A stretch of DNA of 64,000 nucleotides from Gallibacterium salpingitidis (lineage in GTDB: Bacteria; Pseudomonadota; Gammaproteobacteria; Enterobacterales; Pasteurellaceae): the NCBI RefSeq assembly GCF_001678495.1, contig NZ_JTJL01000057.1:1-64000 (forward strand), given 5' to 3'. Positions 18,877 to 29,085 of this stretch are shown here, in pieces. The notes below the pieces were generated by a model. The model saw nothing but the letters and a program-made list of their open reading frames with translations, was not told the origin of the DNA and did no database searches. The translations under genes and the position numbers were made by a program. Every line of letters starts with the position of its first letter. Position 1 is the first letter of the stretch.

Positions 18877-19398
18877 TTAACGACTTTCAGCAACAACGCG
18901 GGCAAAGAAAATTTCATTTTCAAAATAGATATGTTGTGACAGATCGGCAATAAATTTGGCAATACCATCATAAAGCGCTTGCCATGATCCACACGCATCT
19001 GCTGGTAAAGTCAAATTATGGGTTACCGCTAATAATGTTTTTAAATCTTCTTCTGCTTCATCATGTTCTGAAAGCATCACTTGAATCGGCATTCTCGCCA
19101 TTCCATACTGACCAGCTTTGATCATTTGGAATAAAATTTGTTCCTCTTTACGCATATGCATTTCAAGATCTTGATAAATTTTCTCAAGAATTGCAGCAGT
19201 ACCAACAGGACAAGCTTGACTATCTTTATGTACGCTTTCAACTTTCTGCGCTAACTCAATTAATTCAGGTAATTGCTCACGATGGCGGGTATGATAACCA
19301 GATTCAACAAATGAAATAATGTCTTGATAATTTGCAGCTTGCCAATGTGCAATTTCTGCTGCTGAAAATGGGGCTTCTGTTACAGATACTGCGCTCAT
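18877..19398 (-). CDS. Hemerythrin-like iron-sulfur cluster repair protein (YtfE-like, short form)
   Basis: YtfE/RIC proteins use a di-iron site to repair iron-sulfur clusters damaged by nitric oxide or peroxide. All ligand positions are present: His36 (YHTRHREQLPEL), His81 and Glu85 (HMRKEEQ), His112 (SEHDEA), His156 and Glu160 (QHIYFENE). At 173 residues it is about 45 shorter than E. coli YtfE and lacks the N-terminal ScdA_N domain with its Cys-Cys motif. AAGGAG precedes the ATG. No convincing NsrR or FNR box was seen in the 210-bp upstream gap. Confidence 0.88.
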   Translation of the reverse strand: MSAVSVTEAPFSAAEIAHWQAANYQDIISFVESGYHTRHREQLPELIELAQKVESVHKDSQACPVGTAAILEKIYQDLEMHMRKEEQILFQMIKAGQYGMARMPIQVMLSEHDEAEEDLKTLLAVTHNLTLPADACGSWQALYDGIAKFIADLSQHIYFENEIFFARVVAESR

Positions 19399-19609
19399 AA
19401 TTACTCCTTAAAACATAACAAAATAGCTGACAAAAATGCTAAGGTATTCACTAGCTAAAAACAATTACCCATTATGGTGGATTTATTTCCTCTCTATATA
19501 ACCAGCTTGCTTTCACTAATCACGACAAGTAATTTTTCCACCTCTGCCTTTTTAGAGTAGAATAATGATCGTTTTTGGTGAGTAAATTATTAACGTTCAT
19601 AGGTGTTTT

Positions 19610-20932
19610 GTGAGTATATTTCAAAATCTTATTGTTATTGTTGCTTTAATTGCCGCCTCAAGTTTCTTATCTATCTCTGAAATTGCTATTGCTGGCGCAC
19701 GCAAAATTAAGCTCAAATTATTAGCAGAAAACGGTGACGAACGTGCTAATAAGGTCTTATGGTTACAAGAAAATTCCGCTGATTTTTTCGCTGCTTCACA
19801 AATTGGACTCAATGCAGTGGCTATTTTGGGTGGTATCTTAGGTGAATCCGCCTTTCGTCCCTATTTTGTTGGGTTAGTTGAACAGTTCTATCAAGGCGAA
19901 TGGGCGGAAACAATCGGGTTTAGCTTATCATTTTCTTTGGTGACTTCTTTGTTTATTCTGTTTGCTGATTTAATGCCAAAACGGATGGCGATGATTGCTC
20001 CAGAAAAAATTGCTGTGACATTAATTCGTCCAATTACCTTTTTTATTACCATTTGCAAACCACTGACTTGGATTATCAATGCCGTTGCTAATACGATCTT
20101 CCGTCTATTTAAAATGAACATTAATCGTGATGATAACATCACCTTTGATGATATTTCCGCGGTAATGGATGCAGGCGCCCAAGCTGGGGTATTACAACAA
20201 CAAGAACATCATTTCATTGAAAATGTATTTGAATTAGAAGAACGTACTGTCCCTTCTAGTATGACAACGCGAGAAAATGTCGTCTATTTCACTTTAAAAG
20301 ATTCCGAACAAAGTATCCGCCAAAAAATTGCCGATTATCCTTACTCTAAATTTTTAGTTTGTAATGAAAATATCGATCAGGTAATTGGTTATGTTGATAC
20401 CAAAGATATTTTGGTGAAAATCTTAAATAATCAATCACTTATTCAATTGAATGAGTCGACAATCCGTAATGTATTGATTATTCCTGACACATTGACATTA
20501 TCTGAACTACTCGATCGTTTTCGTGCTACTAAAGAGAAATTTGCTGTAGTAATGAATGAATATGCATTGGTGGTCGGCGTAATTACTTTATCCGATATTA
20601 TGATCACTGTTATGGGAGATTGGGTGGCACCAATTGAACAAGATCAACAAATTATTAAACGTGACGAAAACTCCTGGCTAATTGAAGGTTCAACCCCAAT
20701 TGAGAATGTCAAACACGCTTTAGCTATCGATAATGATTTTCCTGAATGGGAGAATTATGAAACTATTGCAGGATTTATGATGTATCGTTTGCGTAAAATT
20801 CCTCGTCCTGCCGATGTTGTTGAGTTTGAAGGCTTTAAATTTGAAGTGGTTGATATTGACCATTATAAAATAGACCAACTTCTCGTCACACGTATCACAC
20901 CACCAACAGCGCAAATCGAGAATATAAACTAG
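19610..20932 (+). CDS. ytfL: CNNM/HlyC-CorC family membrane protein YtfL (PaeA-like)
   Basis: The protein of 440 residues has an N-terminal CNNM membrane domain with about four helices (SFLSISEIAIAGARKIKLKLL near residue 20, GLNAVAILGGILGE near 66), a pair of CBS domains (about 205-330: SSMTTRENVVYF, FAVVMNEYALVVGVITLSDI) and a C-terminal CorC/HlyC domain (GFMMYRLRKIPRPADVVEF). It matches E. coli YtfL closely by recollection; that protein has been linked to polyamine (cadaverine/putrescine) export and renamed PaeA. The start is GTG, with AGGTG upstream. It is monocistronic with a strong terminator. Confidence 0.9.
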   Translation: MSIFQNLIVIVALIAASSFLSISEIAIAGARKIKLKLLAENGDERANKVLWLQENSADFFAASQIGLNAVAILGGILGESAFRPYFVGLVEQFYQGEWAETIGFSLSFSLVTSLFILFADLMPKRMAMIAPEKIAVTLIRPITFFITICKPLTWIINAVANTIFRLFKMNINRDDNITFDDISAVMDAGAQAGVLQQQEHHFIENVFELEERTVPSSMTTRENVVYFTLKDSEQSIRQKIADYPYSKFLVCNENIDQVIGYVDTKDILVKILNNQSLIQLNESTIRNVLIIPDTLTLSELLDRFRATKEKFAVVMNEYALVVGVITLSDIMITVMGDWVAPIEQDQQIIKRDENSWLIEGSTPIENVKHALAIDNDFPEWENYETIAGFMMYRLRKIPRPADVVEFEGFKFEVVDIDHYKIDQLLVTRITPPTAQIENIN

Positions 20933-20940
20933 CTTTGCAA

Positions 20941-20968
20941 AACCTGCTATATCAGTTATAGCAGGTTT
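20941..20968. terminator. Terminator between ytfL and the VOC gene
   Basis: Perfect 11-bp arms AACCTGCTATA and TATAGCAGGTT with a 5-nt loop lie between convergent genes. The U-tract on the plus strand is short (TTTATACTTT). Confidence 0.75.
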
Positions 20969-20981
20969 ATACTTTACGCAT

Positions 20982-21362
20982 TTATAAATAATTCGATAGC
21001 TCAATTAAATTATTATCAGGATCTCTCACATAAATCGAACGAATCGCGCCAATTGCTCCCGTTCTTGTTACAATTCCTTGCTCAATACGAATATTTTGTT
21101 GTTTTAATTCATCAATTACTACTTCAAGCGGTTGCTTAATGATAAAACAAAGATCGGCACTCCCCACTTGTACACAACCCGCTTTTGGCTCAAATTCCTT
21201 CCCCAATTGATGTAGATTAATTTTTTGTTTACCAAAACTCAGTGCAATACGTCCACCAGCAAAAGTTTGTTTCTGCATTCCCAACTTTTGATAAAAAGTG
21301 ACTGTACGTTCGATATTAGCAACCGTCAGCACTAAATGATCTAAGTGACTAATTTCCAACAT
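20982..21362 (-). CDS. VOC/glyoxalase-fold protein
   Basis: This is a 126-residue protein of the vicinal oxygen chelate superfamily. Two beta-alpha-beta-beta-beta modules are visible: LDHLVLTVANIERTVTFYQKLG at the start and IRSIYVRDPDNNLIELSNY at the end. Candidate metal ligands are His9, His51 and the terminal Glu in LIELS. It resembles small YaeR-like and virulence-associated glyoxalase proteins. It is not glyoxalase I proper, and the substrate is unknown. AAGGTG precedes the ATG. Confidence 0.85.
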   Translation of the reverse strand: MLEISHLDHLVLTVANIERTVTFYQKLGMQKQTFAGGRIALSFGKQKINLHQLGKEFEPKAGCVQVGSADLCFIIKQPLEVVIDELKQQNIRIEQGIVTRTGAIGAIRSIYVRDPDNNLIELSNYL

Positions 21363-21387
21363 AATGCACCTTGTCTAATCCCTATAT

Positions 21388-21417
21388 AAAAAAATAACCT
21401 CATCAAGCGATGAGGTT
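21388..21417 (-). terminator. Terminator after rraA
   Basis: Arms AACCTCATC and GATGAGGTT with an AAGC loop are followed on the minus strand by ATTTTTTTATA. It separates the menA-rraA transcript from the VOC gene. Confidence 0.9.
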
Positions 21418-21431
21418 ACTGTGCAATAAAT

Positions 21432-21932
21432 TTATTCTTCACTATCGTCTGGTAAATCTAACTGTTCAGGTGACAAAATAATTCCAGTAAGATCTGCATA
21501 GACAAAGTCCTCAGGTAAGAAAGAAACACCGCCAAAATTCACCGGCACATCCACCTCACCGATAGTTTGTTCATCTGCTGAAACAGGAATTGGCGCTAAC
21601 GCCTGAATACCAATATCTATATTTTCTAATTGATCAATTTGGCGCACTGCACCATAAACAATAATGCCTTCCCAACCATTATCAGCTGCTAATTGAGCCA
21701 ACTCGGCATCAATCAAGGCACGACGCACTGCGCCACCACCATCAACTAATAACACTCGCCCATGACCATCTTCATCTAATACTTCTGCAATTAAACCATT
21801 GCTCTCAAAGCATTTTACGGTAGTAATTTTTCCTGAAAAAGCTGAAATACCACCGAAGCTAGAAAAAATTGGGTCAACAACATCAACTTGATCCAAGTAA
21901 ATATCGCAGAGTTCTGATGTGTCAATTCTCAT
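21432..21932 (-). CDS. rraA: Regulator of ribonuclease activity A
   Basis: RraA binds RNase E and lowers its activity, changing mRNA decay globally. The 166 residues have the RraA fold, with [21 protein letters not shown] near residue 22, [19 protein letters not shown] near residue 64 and [12 protein letters not shown] near residue 95. It follows menA on the same strand, the same pairing as in E. coli. AAAGGAAAA precedes the ATG. The C-terminal tail is acidic, as is usual. Confidence 0.96.
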   Translation of the reverse strand: MRIDTSELCDIYLDQVDVVDPIFSSFGGISAFSGKITTVKCFESNGLIAEVLDEDGHGRVLLVDGGGAVRRALIDAELAQLAADNGWEGIIVYGAVRQIDQLENIDIGIQALAPIPVSADEQTIGEVDVPVNFGGVSFLPEDFVYADLTGIILSPEQLDLPDDSEE

Positions 21933-21967
21933 AGTGTTTTCCTTTTTTAAAAATCTTAGGATAAAAA

Positions 21968-22873
21968 TTATTCTAAATATAATCCCAAACTAAAAATAAT
22001 GTTAAATAATAGTGCCAGTTTAGCCATTTGTGCAAGCATTGGACGCAATTCCAACGCATCTTTATGACGTAATACAAAGATAGCGTGCTTAATCAGTAAC
22101 GGTAAAATCACAATAAATAAGAAGCTATACCAATATTGAAAATAACTAAAGGCAAAACTTAATGCACAAAGTGCAGCTAATGCTAATAGACCAACATGAT
22201 AATAACGTCCATATGTAGCGCCAATACGGACAATCAAGGTATTTTTACCCGACTTCTTATCTTGCTCCACATCACGTAAGTTATTGATATTTAATACTGC
22301 TACTGCCAATAAACCAGACATCACTGCTGGCAGAAAAATACTCGCATCTAAATAATGAGCTTGTAAGTAAAAAGTCCCACCAACACCTAATAAACCAAAG
22401 AAAATAAAGACAGAAAGATCGCCTAATCCCATATAACCATAAGGTTTTTTACCTACGGTATAGGTAATCGAAGCAATAATCGCCAACACACCTAACACCA
22501 CGAAAGCGATAACATCATCCCACGTTTGACAAGCTACTGCTATCAATGCCACGCCAGACACCATACTTGCCAATGTCACTAAGATTAATCCTACACGCAA
22601 TTGAGCAAAACTAATCACTCCTTGCTGGATCCCTCTTAAAGGTCCAATTCTTTCCGCTGTATCTGAACCTTTAACGTGATCACCATAATCATTGGCAAAA
22701 TTCGAAACAATTTGTAATAAAGTTGCCGTAATTAAGGCAAGAAAAGCAATCATGCCATTAAATTGTTGATGGTAATAAGCTAAGGCAGAACCCGTTACAA
22801 TAGAAGCTATCGCTAATGGTAATGTCTTTGGTCTTGCGGTTTCAAACCACATTTTACATTTGTTTGATTTCAT
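21968..22873 (-). CDS. menA: 1,4-dihydroxy-2-naphthoate octaprenyltransferase
   Basis: MenA attaches the polyprenyl chain to DHNA, giving demethylmenaquinone, at the inner membrane. The 301-residue UbiA-family protein has about nine helices. The first prenyl-diphosphate motif is [14 protein letters not shown] (near residue 62) and the second is [16 protein letters not shown] (near residue 198). A menaquinone pathway fits a facultative anaerobe. It is followed by rraA after 35 bp and is divergent from trmO. Confidence 0.97.
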   Translation of the reverse strand: MKSNKCKMWFETARPKTLPLAIASIVTGSALAYYHQQFNGMIAFLALITATLLQIVSNFANDYGDHVKGSDTAERIGPLRGIQQGVISFAQLRVGLILVTLASMVSGVALIAVACQTWDDVIAFVVLGVLAIIASITYTVGKKPYGYMGLGDLSVFIFFGLLGVGGTFYLQAHYLDASIFLPAVMSGLLAVAVLNINNLRDVEQDKKSGKNTLIVRIGATYGRYYHVGLLALAALCALSFAFSYFQYWYSFLFIVILPLLIKHAIFVLRHKDALELRPMLAQMAKLALLFNIIFSLGLYLE

Positions 22874-23001
22874 CCACTTCTCTAAATTTTTATTACTACG
22901 CGCTATCTAGCCGCAATACAATTGCTTTTATAAAATAAGTTGATAATTTTACCCGAAATCCTTTGAATGTAACTACTTATTTATTGGCATAAGAGGCAAA
23001 T

Positions 23002-23709
23002 ATGTCCATTGAATTACAGCCTATTGCAATTATTCATACCCCTTATACGGAAAAATTTTCTGTACCCCGACAACCAGAACTGGTTCAACATGGCACAGGT
23101 ATTCTCGAACTCTTGCCACCTTACAATATTCCTGAATCTGTAAGAGGTCTTGAGCAATTTTCTCATTTATGGCTGATTTTTCAGTTTGATCGTATTCCTG
23201 CTGGTAAATGGTCGCCGACCGTCCGTCCACCACGTTTAGGTGGTAATCAACGTGTTGGGGTATTTGCTTCACGTTCAACTCATCGCCCTAATCCACTTGG
23301 TTTATCGAAAGTACGTTTAGATCATATTGAGATTACGCAAGGTAAAGTGTTCTTGCATCTAGGTAGCGTGGATCTTGTCAATGGCACACCGATTTTTGAC
23401 ATTAAACCTTATCTTGCTTATGCCGATAGCGAACCGTTGGCGAAATCTAGCTTTGCACAAACTAAGCCTGAAATAACATTGCAGGTAATTTTTTCACCAT
23501 TAGCCCAACAACAGGCTACTACCTTAGCAACAAAATATCCTTATCTTATTAATTTAATTGAAGAAGTATTACAGCAAGATCCACGCCCTGCTTATCAGAA
23601 ACAGCAACTTTCAGAACGTGTTTATGGAATGACTTTATGGGATATTAATATTCAGTGGCGGATGAGTAGTGTACAAGTGGTTGAGGTATTGTCTTTAGTG
23701 AAGAGATAA
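23002..23709 (+). CDS. trmO: tRNA (N6-threonylcarbamoyladenosine37-N6) methyltransferase TrmO
   Basis: TrmO methylates t6A37 of threonine tRNA to m6t6A. It is a single-domain beta-barrel enzyme of the YaeB/TsaA family, 235 residues long. Motifs are [18 protein letters not shown] at the start, [14 protein letters not shown] near residue 50, and the strongly conserved [17 protein letters not shown] near residue 86. The C-terminal extension QDPRPAYQ is also typical. AGAGG lies ahead of the ATG. Confidence 0.95.
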   Translation: MSIELQPIAIIHTPYTEKFSVPRQPELVQHGTGILELLPPYNIPESVRGLEQFSHLWLIFQFDRIPAGKWSPTVRPPRLGGNQRVGVFASRSTHRPNPLGLSKVRLDHIEITQGKVFLHLGSVDLVNGTPIFDIKPYLAYADSEPLAKSSFAQTKPEITLQVIFSPLAQQQATTLATKYPYLINLIEEVLQQDPRPAYQKQQLSERVYGMTLWDINIQWRMSSVQVVEVLSLVKR

Positions 23710-23742
23710 AAAGACGGTCTTGTTGCAACAAGACCGCTTTTT
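23708..23742. terminator. Bidirectional terminator after trmO
   Basis: A perfect palindrome with arms CGGTCTTG and CAAGACCG (23715-23736) is flanked by A5 and T5 tracts. It separates convergent trmO and the methyltransferase gene. Confidence 0.92.
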
Positions 23743-23752
23743 ATAAGAAAGG

Positions 23753-24511
23753 CTATTTTTGGCTACATACTGCAATAAAATTCAGCTTATTTTGTGGATC
23801 ATTAAAGAATTTAAACATCTTTTTAAAAGTAACTCGATTTTCTGGTTTAACCGCGTTGCGAACAATTTTTAACGTTCCCAACACACCTTCATCATAAATC
23901 ATACCTTTTGGTGATAATAGCGTCATTTCACCCGAATAGGTATCCACGTTACTAAAACCAGCTTCTTTAAATAAATCCTTCCACCCTTCTTTGCTTAATG
24001 GTGTGACACTAACATTAATCACATCACGCAAAGTAGCCAAAATGGTTTCTGCATTTTGTTCTAACAACATTACGTCGTGAGTCAATAAAAAACCGCCCGG
24101 TTTTAACACACGAAAATACTCCGCAACTGCCTTATGTTTTGCTTCCAATGGCAACATTGTCAGCATCGCTTCATTAATTACCACATCAAACGAATTGTCA
24201 GCAAACGGCAATTTCATTGCATTTGCTCTTTGTACATGAATTAAATGATCTAATTTCGCCTCGGTAATATTCTTTTGTGCCTTAGCTAAAGCTTGCTCAT
24301 CAAGATCAACACCTTCAATCTGACAACCAAATTGAGAAGCTAAACCAATCGCCGTAGTTCCCATATTACAAGCAACTTCTAGCACTTTTTTATCTTTGTT
24401 TAAGTCAGCATTAGCAATTAACCAATCTGTACCTTTCTTACCGCCTGGACGAAGACGTGTTTTACCTAAGCGAGCCAAAAAATTATGTCCCATTTCCTCT
24501 TTTTTCATCAT
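23753..24511 (-). CDS. Class I SAM-dependent methyltransferase, function unknown
   Basis: The Rossmann-fold methyltransferase core is clear: motif I VLEVACNMGTTAIGLA (near residue 40), acidic motif II loop VDLDEQALAKAQ, and the post-motif region VINEAMLTMLPLE. The 252-residue protein has no targeting signal and no RNA-binding extension. It resembles small-molecule or arsenite/sterol-like methyltransferases, but I do not recognise it as a named enzyme. It starts 34 bp after crp ends and could be read from the same message. Two adjacent ATG codons (24511, 24508) can both serve as start. Confidence 0.75.
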   Translation of the reverse strand: MMKKEEMGHNFLARLGKTRLRPGGKKGTDWLIANADLNKDKKVLEVACNMGTTAIGLASQFGCQIEGVDLDEQALAKAQKNITEAKLDHLIHVQRANAMKLPFADNSFDVVINEAMLTMLPLEAKHKAVAEYFRVLKPGGFLLTHDVMLLEQNAETILATLRDVINVSVTPLSKEGWKDLFKEAGFSNVDTYSGEMTLLSPKGMIYDEGVLGTLKIVRNAVKPENRVTFKKMFKFFNDPQNKLNFIAVCSQK

Positions 24512-24545
24512 TTTTCCTTATCGTTAGATAAAATTAGTAATTAGT

Positions 24546-25214
24546 TTACCTCGTACCATAAACAACAATTGTTTTACCATGTGCAGAGATCAATCCTTGA
24601 TCTTCTAACATTTTCAAAATACGTCCTACCGTTTCACGTGAACAACCTACGATTTGCCCAATTTCCTGACGAGTAATTTTAATTTGCATCCCTTCAGGAT
24701 GGGTCATCGCTTCTGGCATTTTCGCCAAATGTAATAATGTTTGTGCAATACGCCCTGTTACATCCAAGAAGGCCAAATTACTCACTTGCTTAGACGTATT
24801 CTGTAAACGGCGAGCTAATTGTGCAGCAAGATACATTAAAATTTCTGGGTTAACTTGAATTAATTGACGGAACTTTTTATATGAAATTTCCGCTACTTCA
24901 CAAGTTGTTTTCGCTTTAACCCATGCAGTACGTACTTTTACTTCTTCAAATAGACCAATTTCCCCAAAGAATTCACCTTGACTGAGGTAAGAGAGAATCA
25001 TCTCTTTTCCTTCATCATCTTTTACTAAAACAGCGACAGAACCTTTAATTAAATAATAAAGCGTTTCGGCTTTTTCGCCTGCATTGATTAAAGTACTTTT
25101 GGAAGGGTATTTGTGAATGTGGCAATGAGATAAAAACCATTCTAAAGTCGGGTCATTTGCATGTGTTATCCCCGTATCATCCTGCTGCATTTCAATTTCT
25201 TCTTTCATATCCAT
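24546..25214 (-). CDS. crp: cAMP receptor protein
   Basis: CRP is the global cAMP-responsive regulator of carbon use and, in Pasteurellaceae, competence. The 222-residue protein has the cAMP-binding barrel ([14 protein letters not shown], then [17 protein letters not shown]) and the HTH recognition helix [18 protein letters not shown], identical in key residues Arg-Glu-Arg to E. coli CRP, followed by the wing [12 protein letters not shown]. Perfect TGTGA-N6-TCACA sites occur elsewhere in this window (14892, 17141, 44707) and should be its targets. It is followed downstream by the methyltransferase gene. Confidence 0.98.
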   Translation of the reverse strand: MDMKEEIEMQQDDTGITHANDPTLEWFLSHCHIHKYPSKSTLINAGEKAETLYYLIKGSVAVLVKDDEGKEMILSYLSQGEFFGEIGLFEEVKVRTAWVKAKTTCEVAEISYKKFRQLIQVNPEILMYLAAQLARRLQNTSKQVSNLAFLDVTGRIAQTLLHLAKMPEAMTHPEGMQIKITRQEIGQIVGCSRETVGRILKMLEDQGLISAHGKTIVVYGTR

Positions 25215-25259
25215 ACCACCAACACTTATGAGATTGAATCGAGATTTAAGACTCTGTTT

Positions 25260-25499
25260 TTATAGCATATTTTGCTCAGATTGTCTTAAAAATTCCCGTT
25301 TTTCCTTAAGATCCACTGATTGATGCAGCTCTGACCACACAATCACGATCTTTCCTGATTTAATTTGTTTTAATAATCGCTCTTCTTTTTCGGCTAAAGT
25401 TAATTCTCTTACGCCGTAATCCGTCCCTTCTCGCAAAATAAAACTTTGTGCAATATTACGCAAAGCAGTTTCACTTAATTCTTGCCATGGAATAATCAT
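25260..25499 (-). CDS. yheU: YheU-family (UPF0270) protein
   Basis: This is a short conserved protein of unknown function. The pattern MIIPWQELSETALRNIAQSFILREGTDYG closely matches E. coli YheU (MLIPWQDLSP...SFVLREGTDYG), followed by IVWSELHQSVDL. The 79 residues are a few more than in E. coli (72). It lies between slmA (8 bp upstream) and crp (45 bp downstream), the Haemophilus-like order. Confidence 0.92.
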   Translation of the reverse strand: MIIPWQELSETALRNIAQSFILREGTDYGVRELTLAEKEERLLKQIKSGKIVIVWSELHQSVDLKEKREFLRQSEQNML

Positions 25500-25507
25500 G
25501 CTAATAC

Positions 25508-26137
25508 CTAATCAAAAAGTGGCTCGATCAATTGCCATTGCATAGCAAAATCTTGACTTGGTAAATGACGGAAATTTGAACGTACATAACGCATAAATTG
25601 CCCTTCACATAATAAAACCAAATGACCAGCAATCACACGCTCATCCACTTTAAAACCACGTCCCTCACGCAATTTTCGCATTTGTAATACATTCACCAAT
25701 TGTAATTCCAAGCGATCAAAAAACGTGGCTACCCTTATTTGTAAAGACTTATCCTCAAACATCAAGGCATGCCCGGTTAAAATTCGCGTTAATCCTGGAT
25801 TCTTTTGCGCAAAAGTTAATACCATTTGTAAGATATCATGCACTCGCATTTTGGTATCAGTCTGCATCTTCATTGATTGTGTAATACGTTGCAACAATAC
25901 CGTTTCAATTTGTTCAATTAACGCTTCAAAGATCTTCGTTTTGCTTGGAAAATAGCGATATAACGCTGCTTCTGAAACGCCCACAGCTTCAGCTAATTTT
26001 GCCGTTGTAATGCGTTCCATTCCTTGTTCAGAATGTAATAAATGCGCAACAATCGTCAATACTTGTTGCCTTCTCGCCGCTAATGATCGCTTCTCGATCT
26101 TCTTTTTTGGCTTATTTTCCTGTATGACCAAATCCAC
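25508..26137 (-). CDS. slmA: Nucleoid occlusion factor SlmA
   Basis: SlmA is a TetR-like DNA-binding protein that blocks FtsZ ring assembly over the chromosome. The N-terminal HTH ([25 protein letters not shown]) and the segment [20 protein letters not shown] are diagnostic. I choose GTG at 26137 (209 residues) because GAGG lies 5 bp before it; a longer reading from TTG at 26161 (217 residues, the length I recall for Haemophilus) has a weak binding site. Either way the gene overlaps the end of dut, by 26 or 50 bp. Confidence 0.93.
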   Translation of the reverse strand: MDLVIQENKPKKKIEKRSLAARRQQVLTIVAHLLHSEQGMERITTAKLAEAVGVSEAALYRYFPSKTKIFEALIEQIETVLLQRITQSMKMQTDTKMRVHDILQMVLTFAQKNPGLTRILTGHALMFEDKSLQIRVATFFDRLELQLVNVLQMRKLREGRGFKVDERVIAGHLVLLCEGQFMRYVRSNFRHLPSQDFAMQWQLIEPLFD

Positions 26138-26567
26138 CGCTGCCTCGTTCTGTCTGTTCAAAATCAGTCACAATATTAAATTCAGCTTGTACGACAGGAA
26201 CAAACACAAGCTGTGCAATGCGATCACCAACCTCAATGGTGAAAGGTTGTTGGCTACGATTCCACGCAGAAATCATTAATGGACCTTGATAATCTGAATC
26301 AATCAATCCCACCAAATTACCTAACACAATCCCATGTTTATGTCCTAAACCTGAACGAGGTAAAATCACCGCGGCTAAGGTTGGATCTGCAATATAAATA
26401 GAAAGTCCGGTAGGAATTAGACGAGTTTCTCCTGGCTGCAATACGATTTTTTCATCAATTAAAGCGCGAAGATCTAAACCAGCAGATCCCTCTGTTGCAT
26501 AACTTGGTAATGGAAATTCACTACCAATACGTGCATCAAGAATTTTGACATCAATTTTTTTCATCAT
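26112..26567 (-). CDS. dut: dUTP pyrophosphatase
   Basis: Dut hydrolyses dUTP to dUMP, keeping uracil out of DNA and feeding thymidylate synthesis. The 151-residue trimeric-type enzyme shows the five motifs in order: [29 protein letters not shown] (catalytic Asp), [10 protein letters not shown] and the C-terminal [11 protein letters not shown]. The start overlaps the end of coaBC by 17 bp, and the end overlaps slmA. Confidence 0.98.
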   Translation of the reverse strand: MMKKIDVKILDARIGSEFPLPSYATEGSAGLDLRALIDEKIVLQPGETRLIPTGLSIYIADPTLAAVILPRSGLGHKHGIVLGNLVGLIDSDYQGPLMISAWNRSQQPFTIEVGDRIAQLVFVPVVQAEFNIVTDFEQTERGSGGFGHTGK

Positions 26568-27780
26568 TATTTTTTGTTGTTTGATAAAGATTAATAATAT
26601 GGTTGACTAATTGTTCTGCTAATTGCCGCTTATTTGTTAACGGTAAAGTTGCACTACCTTTATGCCAAAAAAGTTGTAACGCATTTTGATCACTACTAAA
26701 TCCTTGCCCCGCGATCGAAACATCATTAGCGCAAATTAAATCTAATTGCTTACGTACCAACTTATCTTTTGCATAATTTTCCACATCTTGTGTTTCAGCA
26801 GCAAAACCAACAGTAAAAGGTCGATGTTCTGTAAGATGACCAACGTCGGCAATAATATCAGGATTCTTCACCAATTTTAATGTTAATTCATCACCACTTT
26901 TCTTTATTTTTTGTGGCGCAATTTCCGCCACCCGATAATCCGCTACTGCGGCACACCCAATAAAAATTTGATGAGTGACGGCAGCTGTCATTGATTGCTG
27001 CCACATTTGTTGTGCAGTGGTTACGGCGATTTTTTTCACATTAGGCGGTGTCGTTAAATTCACTGGCCCACTAATCAAGGTAACGGTTGCCCCTTGCTGC
27101 GCAAAGGCCTCTGCAATGGCATACCCCATTTTACCGGAACTGTAATTAGAAATATAACGAACTGGATCAATAGGTTCTTGAGTTGGTCCAGCAGTAATCG
27201 CCACTGTTATCCCAGCTAATGGCTGTTCACGACAAAATGCATCAGCCAACGCAGTAAAAATTTCTACCGGCTCTGACATTCTACCAGCACCAACATCACC
27301 ACAGGCTTGTTCACCGCTATTTGGTCCAATAATAGTAATACCTCGTTGACGTAGAGAACTAAGATGTTGCTGTACTACTGTTTGCGCATACATTTGTTGA
27401 TTCATCGCTGGTGCGATAAAAATCGGCGCTGATGTTGCTAAACATAAAGTTGTTAACAAATCATTCGCCAGTCCTAAATTAAACCGAGCTAGAAAATCAG
27501 CGGTGGCTGGCGCAATCACAATCGCATCCGCCCATTTTGCCAATTCAATATGTCCCATTGCCAATTCAGCTTGTGGATCAAATAAAGATTGTGAAACCGC
27601 GTTACCAGAAATAGCTTGTAAAGTAAGAGGGGAAACAAAATGAGATGCTGCTTCGGTTAACACTACTCTGACTTCTGCATTTTGCTTACGTAATAAACGA
27701 ATAAACTCAATCGTTTTATATGCTGCAATACCGCCAGTAATCCCGACCAGAATCCGTTTTTGTTGGAGAATATTATCCAC
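26551..27780 (-). CDS. coaBC: Bifunctional phosphopantothenoylcysteine decarboxylase/synthetase CoaBC
   Basis: CoaBC joins cysteine to 4'-phosphopantothenate and decarboxylates the product, in coenzyme A synthesis. The flavoprotein CoaC half (about 1-185) has [18 protein letters not shown], the PASANT-like [14 protein letters not shown] and the Met-Asn segment PAMNQQMY. The CoaB half (about 190-400) has [23 protein letters not shown] and the KKSGDEL...KNPDI region. The start is GTG at 27780, with AGAGG upstream. Total length is 409 residues, as usual. Confidence 0.97.
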   Translation of the reverse strand: MDNILQQKRILVGITGGIAAYKTIEFIRLLRKQNAEVRVVLTEAASHFVSPLTLQAISGNAVSQSLFDPQAELAMGHIELAKWADAIVIAPATADFLARFNLGLANDLLTTLCLATSAPIFIAPAMNQQMYAQTVVQQHLSSLRQRGITIIGPNSGEQACGDVGAGRMSEPVEIFTALADAFCREQPLAGITVAITAGPTQEPIDPVRYISNYSSGKMGYAIAEAFAQQGATVTLISGPVNLTTPPNVKKIAVTTAQQMWQQSMTAAVTHQIFIGCAAVADYRVAEIAPQKIKKSGDELTLKLVKNPDIIADVGHLTEHRPFTVGFAAETQDVENYAKDKLVRKQLDLICANDVSIAGQGFSSDQNALQLFWHKGSATLPLTNKRQLAEQLVNHIINLYQTTKNNDEKN

Positions 27781-27988
27781 GAGTTGATAACCTCTAGAAA
27801 AATCAACAAAAGATAAAGCATTCTACTGGATATTTACTACCCTGCCAATTTACCCTTTGTTTTATTCCGCTAAAAAATGATTTTTTTCAATTTTGTGACA
27901 CTCTTTCCAAAAAAGCTATCCAAAATCTATTTAAACACCTTTGTCATAATATAAATATGAAGAGTTTCACCAATCTAATTACAAACTT

Positions 27989-28651
27989 ATGACTGATTTA
28001 ATGCCACGAGAAAAATTATTACAACAAGGTGCAGCTCATCTCACCGATCAAGAGCTGTTAGCAATTTTTTTACGTACTGGTTTTAAAAATTGTCCTGTAA
28101 TGACATTAGCCAATAACGCATTATCACACTTTGGTTCATTACGTGAATTACTCACCGCATCAATAACACAATTTTGTGAAGTAAAAGGATTAGGTATTAC
28201 CCAATATATTCAACTACAAGCTTGTGTCGAAATGACAAAACGTTATTTAAGTGAAGAACTAAAGCAACAACCGCTATTTAATAATATTGAATGTACTAAA
28301 TTGTATTTACAGAGTGAGTTAGCAACACAGCAACGCGAAGTTTTTATGGTGTTATTCTTAGATAATCAACATTATCTAATTAAACAAGAAATTCTATTTC
28401 AAGGCACGATCAATAGTACGCAAGTTCACCCTAGAGAAATTATCAAACTATCCTTGCAATATAATGCAGCAGCATTAATCTTGGCACATAATCACCCTTC
28501 TGGTATTACTACGCCTAGCCAACAAGATATTCAAATCACTAAAAACATTCAACAAATCTGCCAATTAATTGATGTACGAGTATTAGATCACCTAATTATT
28601 GGAAAAAATCAGGTATTTTCATTTTGTGAAGAGGGGTTGATAACATTATGA
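27989..28651 (+). CDS. radC: RadC/MPN-domain protein
   Basis: RadC family proteins have a helix-hairpin-helix region and a C-terminal JAMM/MPN metalloprotease-like domain; their cellular role is unsettled. Here the N-terminal PREKLLQQGAAHLTDQELLAIFLRTG is typical, and the JAMM motif is AHNHPSG...SQQD. The 220 residues match the family. It is divergent from coaBC, as in Haemophilus. No rpmB-rpmG pair follows, unlike the usual gamma-proteobacterial order. Confidence 0.94.
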   Translation: MTDLMPREKLLQQGAAHLTDQELLAIFLRTGFKNCPVMTLANNALSHFGSLRELLTASITQFCEVKGLGITQYIQLQACVEMTKRYLSEELKQQPLFNNIECTKLYLQSELATQQREVFMVLFLDNQHYLIKQEILFQGTINSTQVHPREIIKLSLQYNAAALILAHNHPSGITTPSQQDIQITKNIQQICQLIDVRVLDHLIIGKNQVFSFCEEGLITL

Positions 28652-28729
28652 TCTAGATTTTTACTGTAACAGCAAATAGAATCTCTATAATAGAGACACT
28701 AACATATACTGATGTTCCAAAGGTCTATT

Positions 28730-29074
28730 ATGAAACTCACAATAATTCCCTCATATTCCCTTCATGGCATCCTGATTGTTATCTACATTTTGACGTTCCT
28801 ATTGCAAAGTTATGACATGTACTATTGGTTCATGGGCGAAGAGATCACGTTCGGGATTTGGGTCGTCTTTGTGATTACCTGCATAATTGGTCTTTGCCTT
28901 CCATTCTTGAGTACAGTATTTATCCTTATACTGTCAGCTTTTCTCGTCTTGGCAAAAGACATTAATCCAATATTTATGGCATGCGTAGCCGTACCTGGCA
29001 TCCTCTATGACATCGTAGGCTTTTTTATGCACAAACGAAAAAAATTGCGTCAGGCTCTTAAAAAGAACTCATAA
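28730..29074 (+). CDS. Small membrane protein of unknown function
   Basis: I do not recognise this gene. The 114-residue product (start MKLTIIPSYS) has about three transmembrane segments: residues 8-27 (HGILIVIYILTFLLQS), 41-62 (GIWVVFVITCIIGLCLP) and 65-100. It ends in a strongly basic tail (HKRKKLRQALKKNS). AAAGG lies about 6 bp before the ATG at 28730, so I prefer it over an ATG at 28712. Codon use is richer in G and C than in the flanking genes, which hints at acquisition. A palindrome TCTCTAT-A-ATAGAGA overlaps a TATAAT box upstream (about 28682-28696). Confidence 0.7.
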   Translation: MKLTIIPSYSLHGILIVIYILTFLLQSYDMYYWFMGEEITFGIWVVFVITCIIGLCLPFLSTVFILILSAFLVLAKDINPIFMACVAVPGILYDIVGFFMHKRKKLRQALKKNS

Positions 29075-29085
29075 AGAAAAGGATC

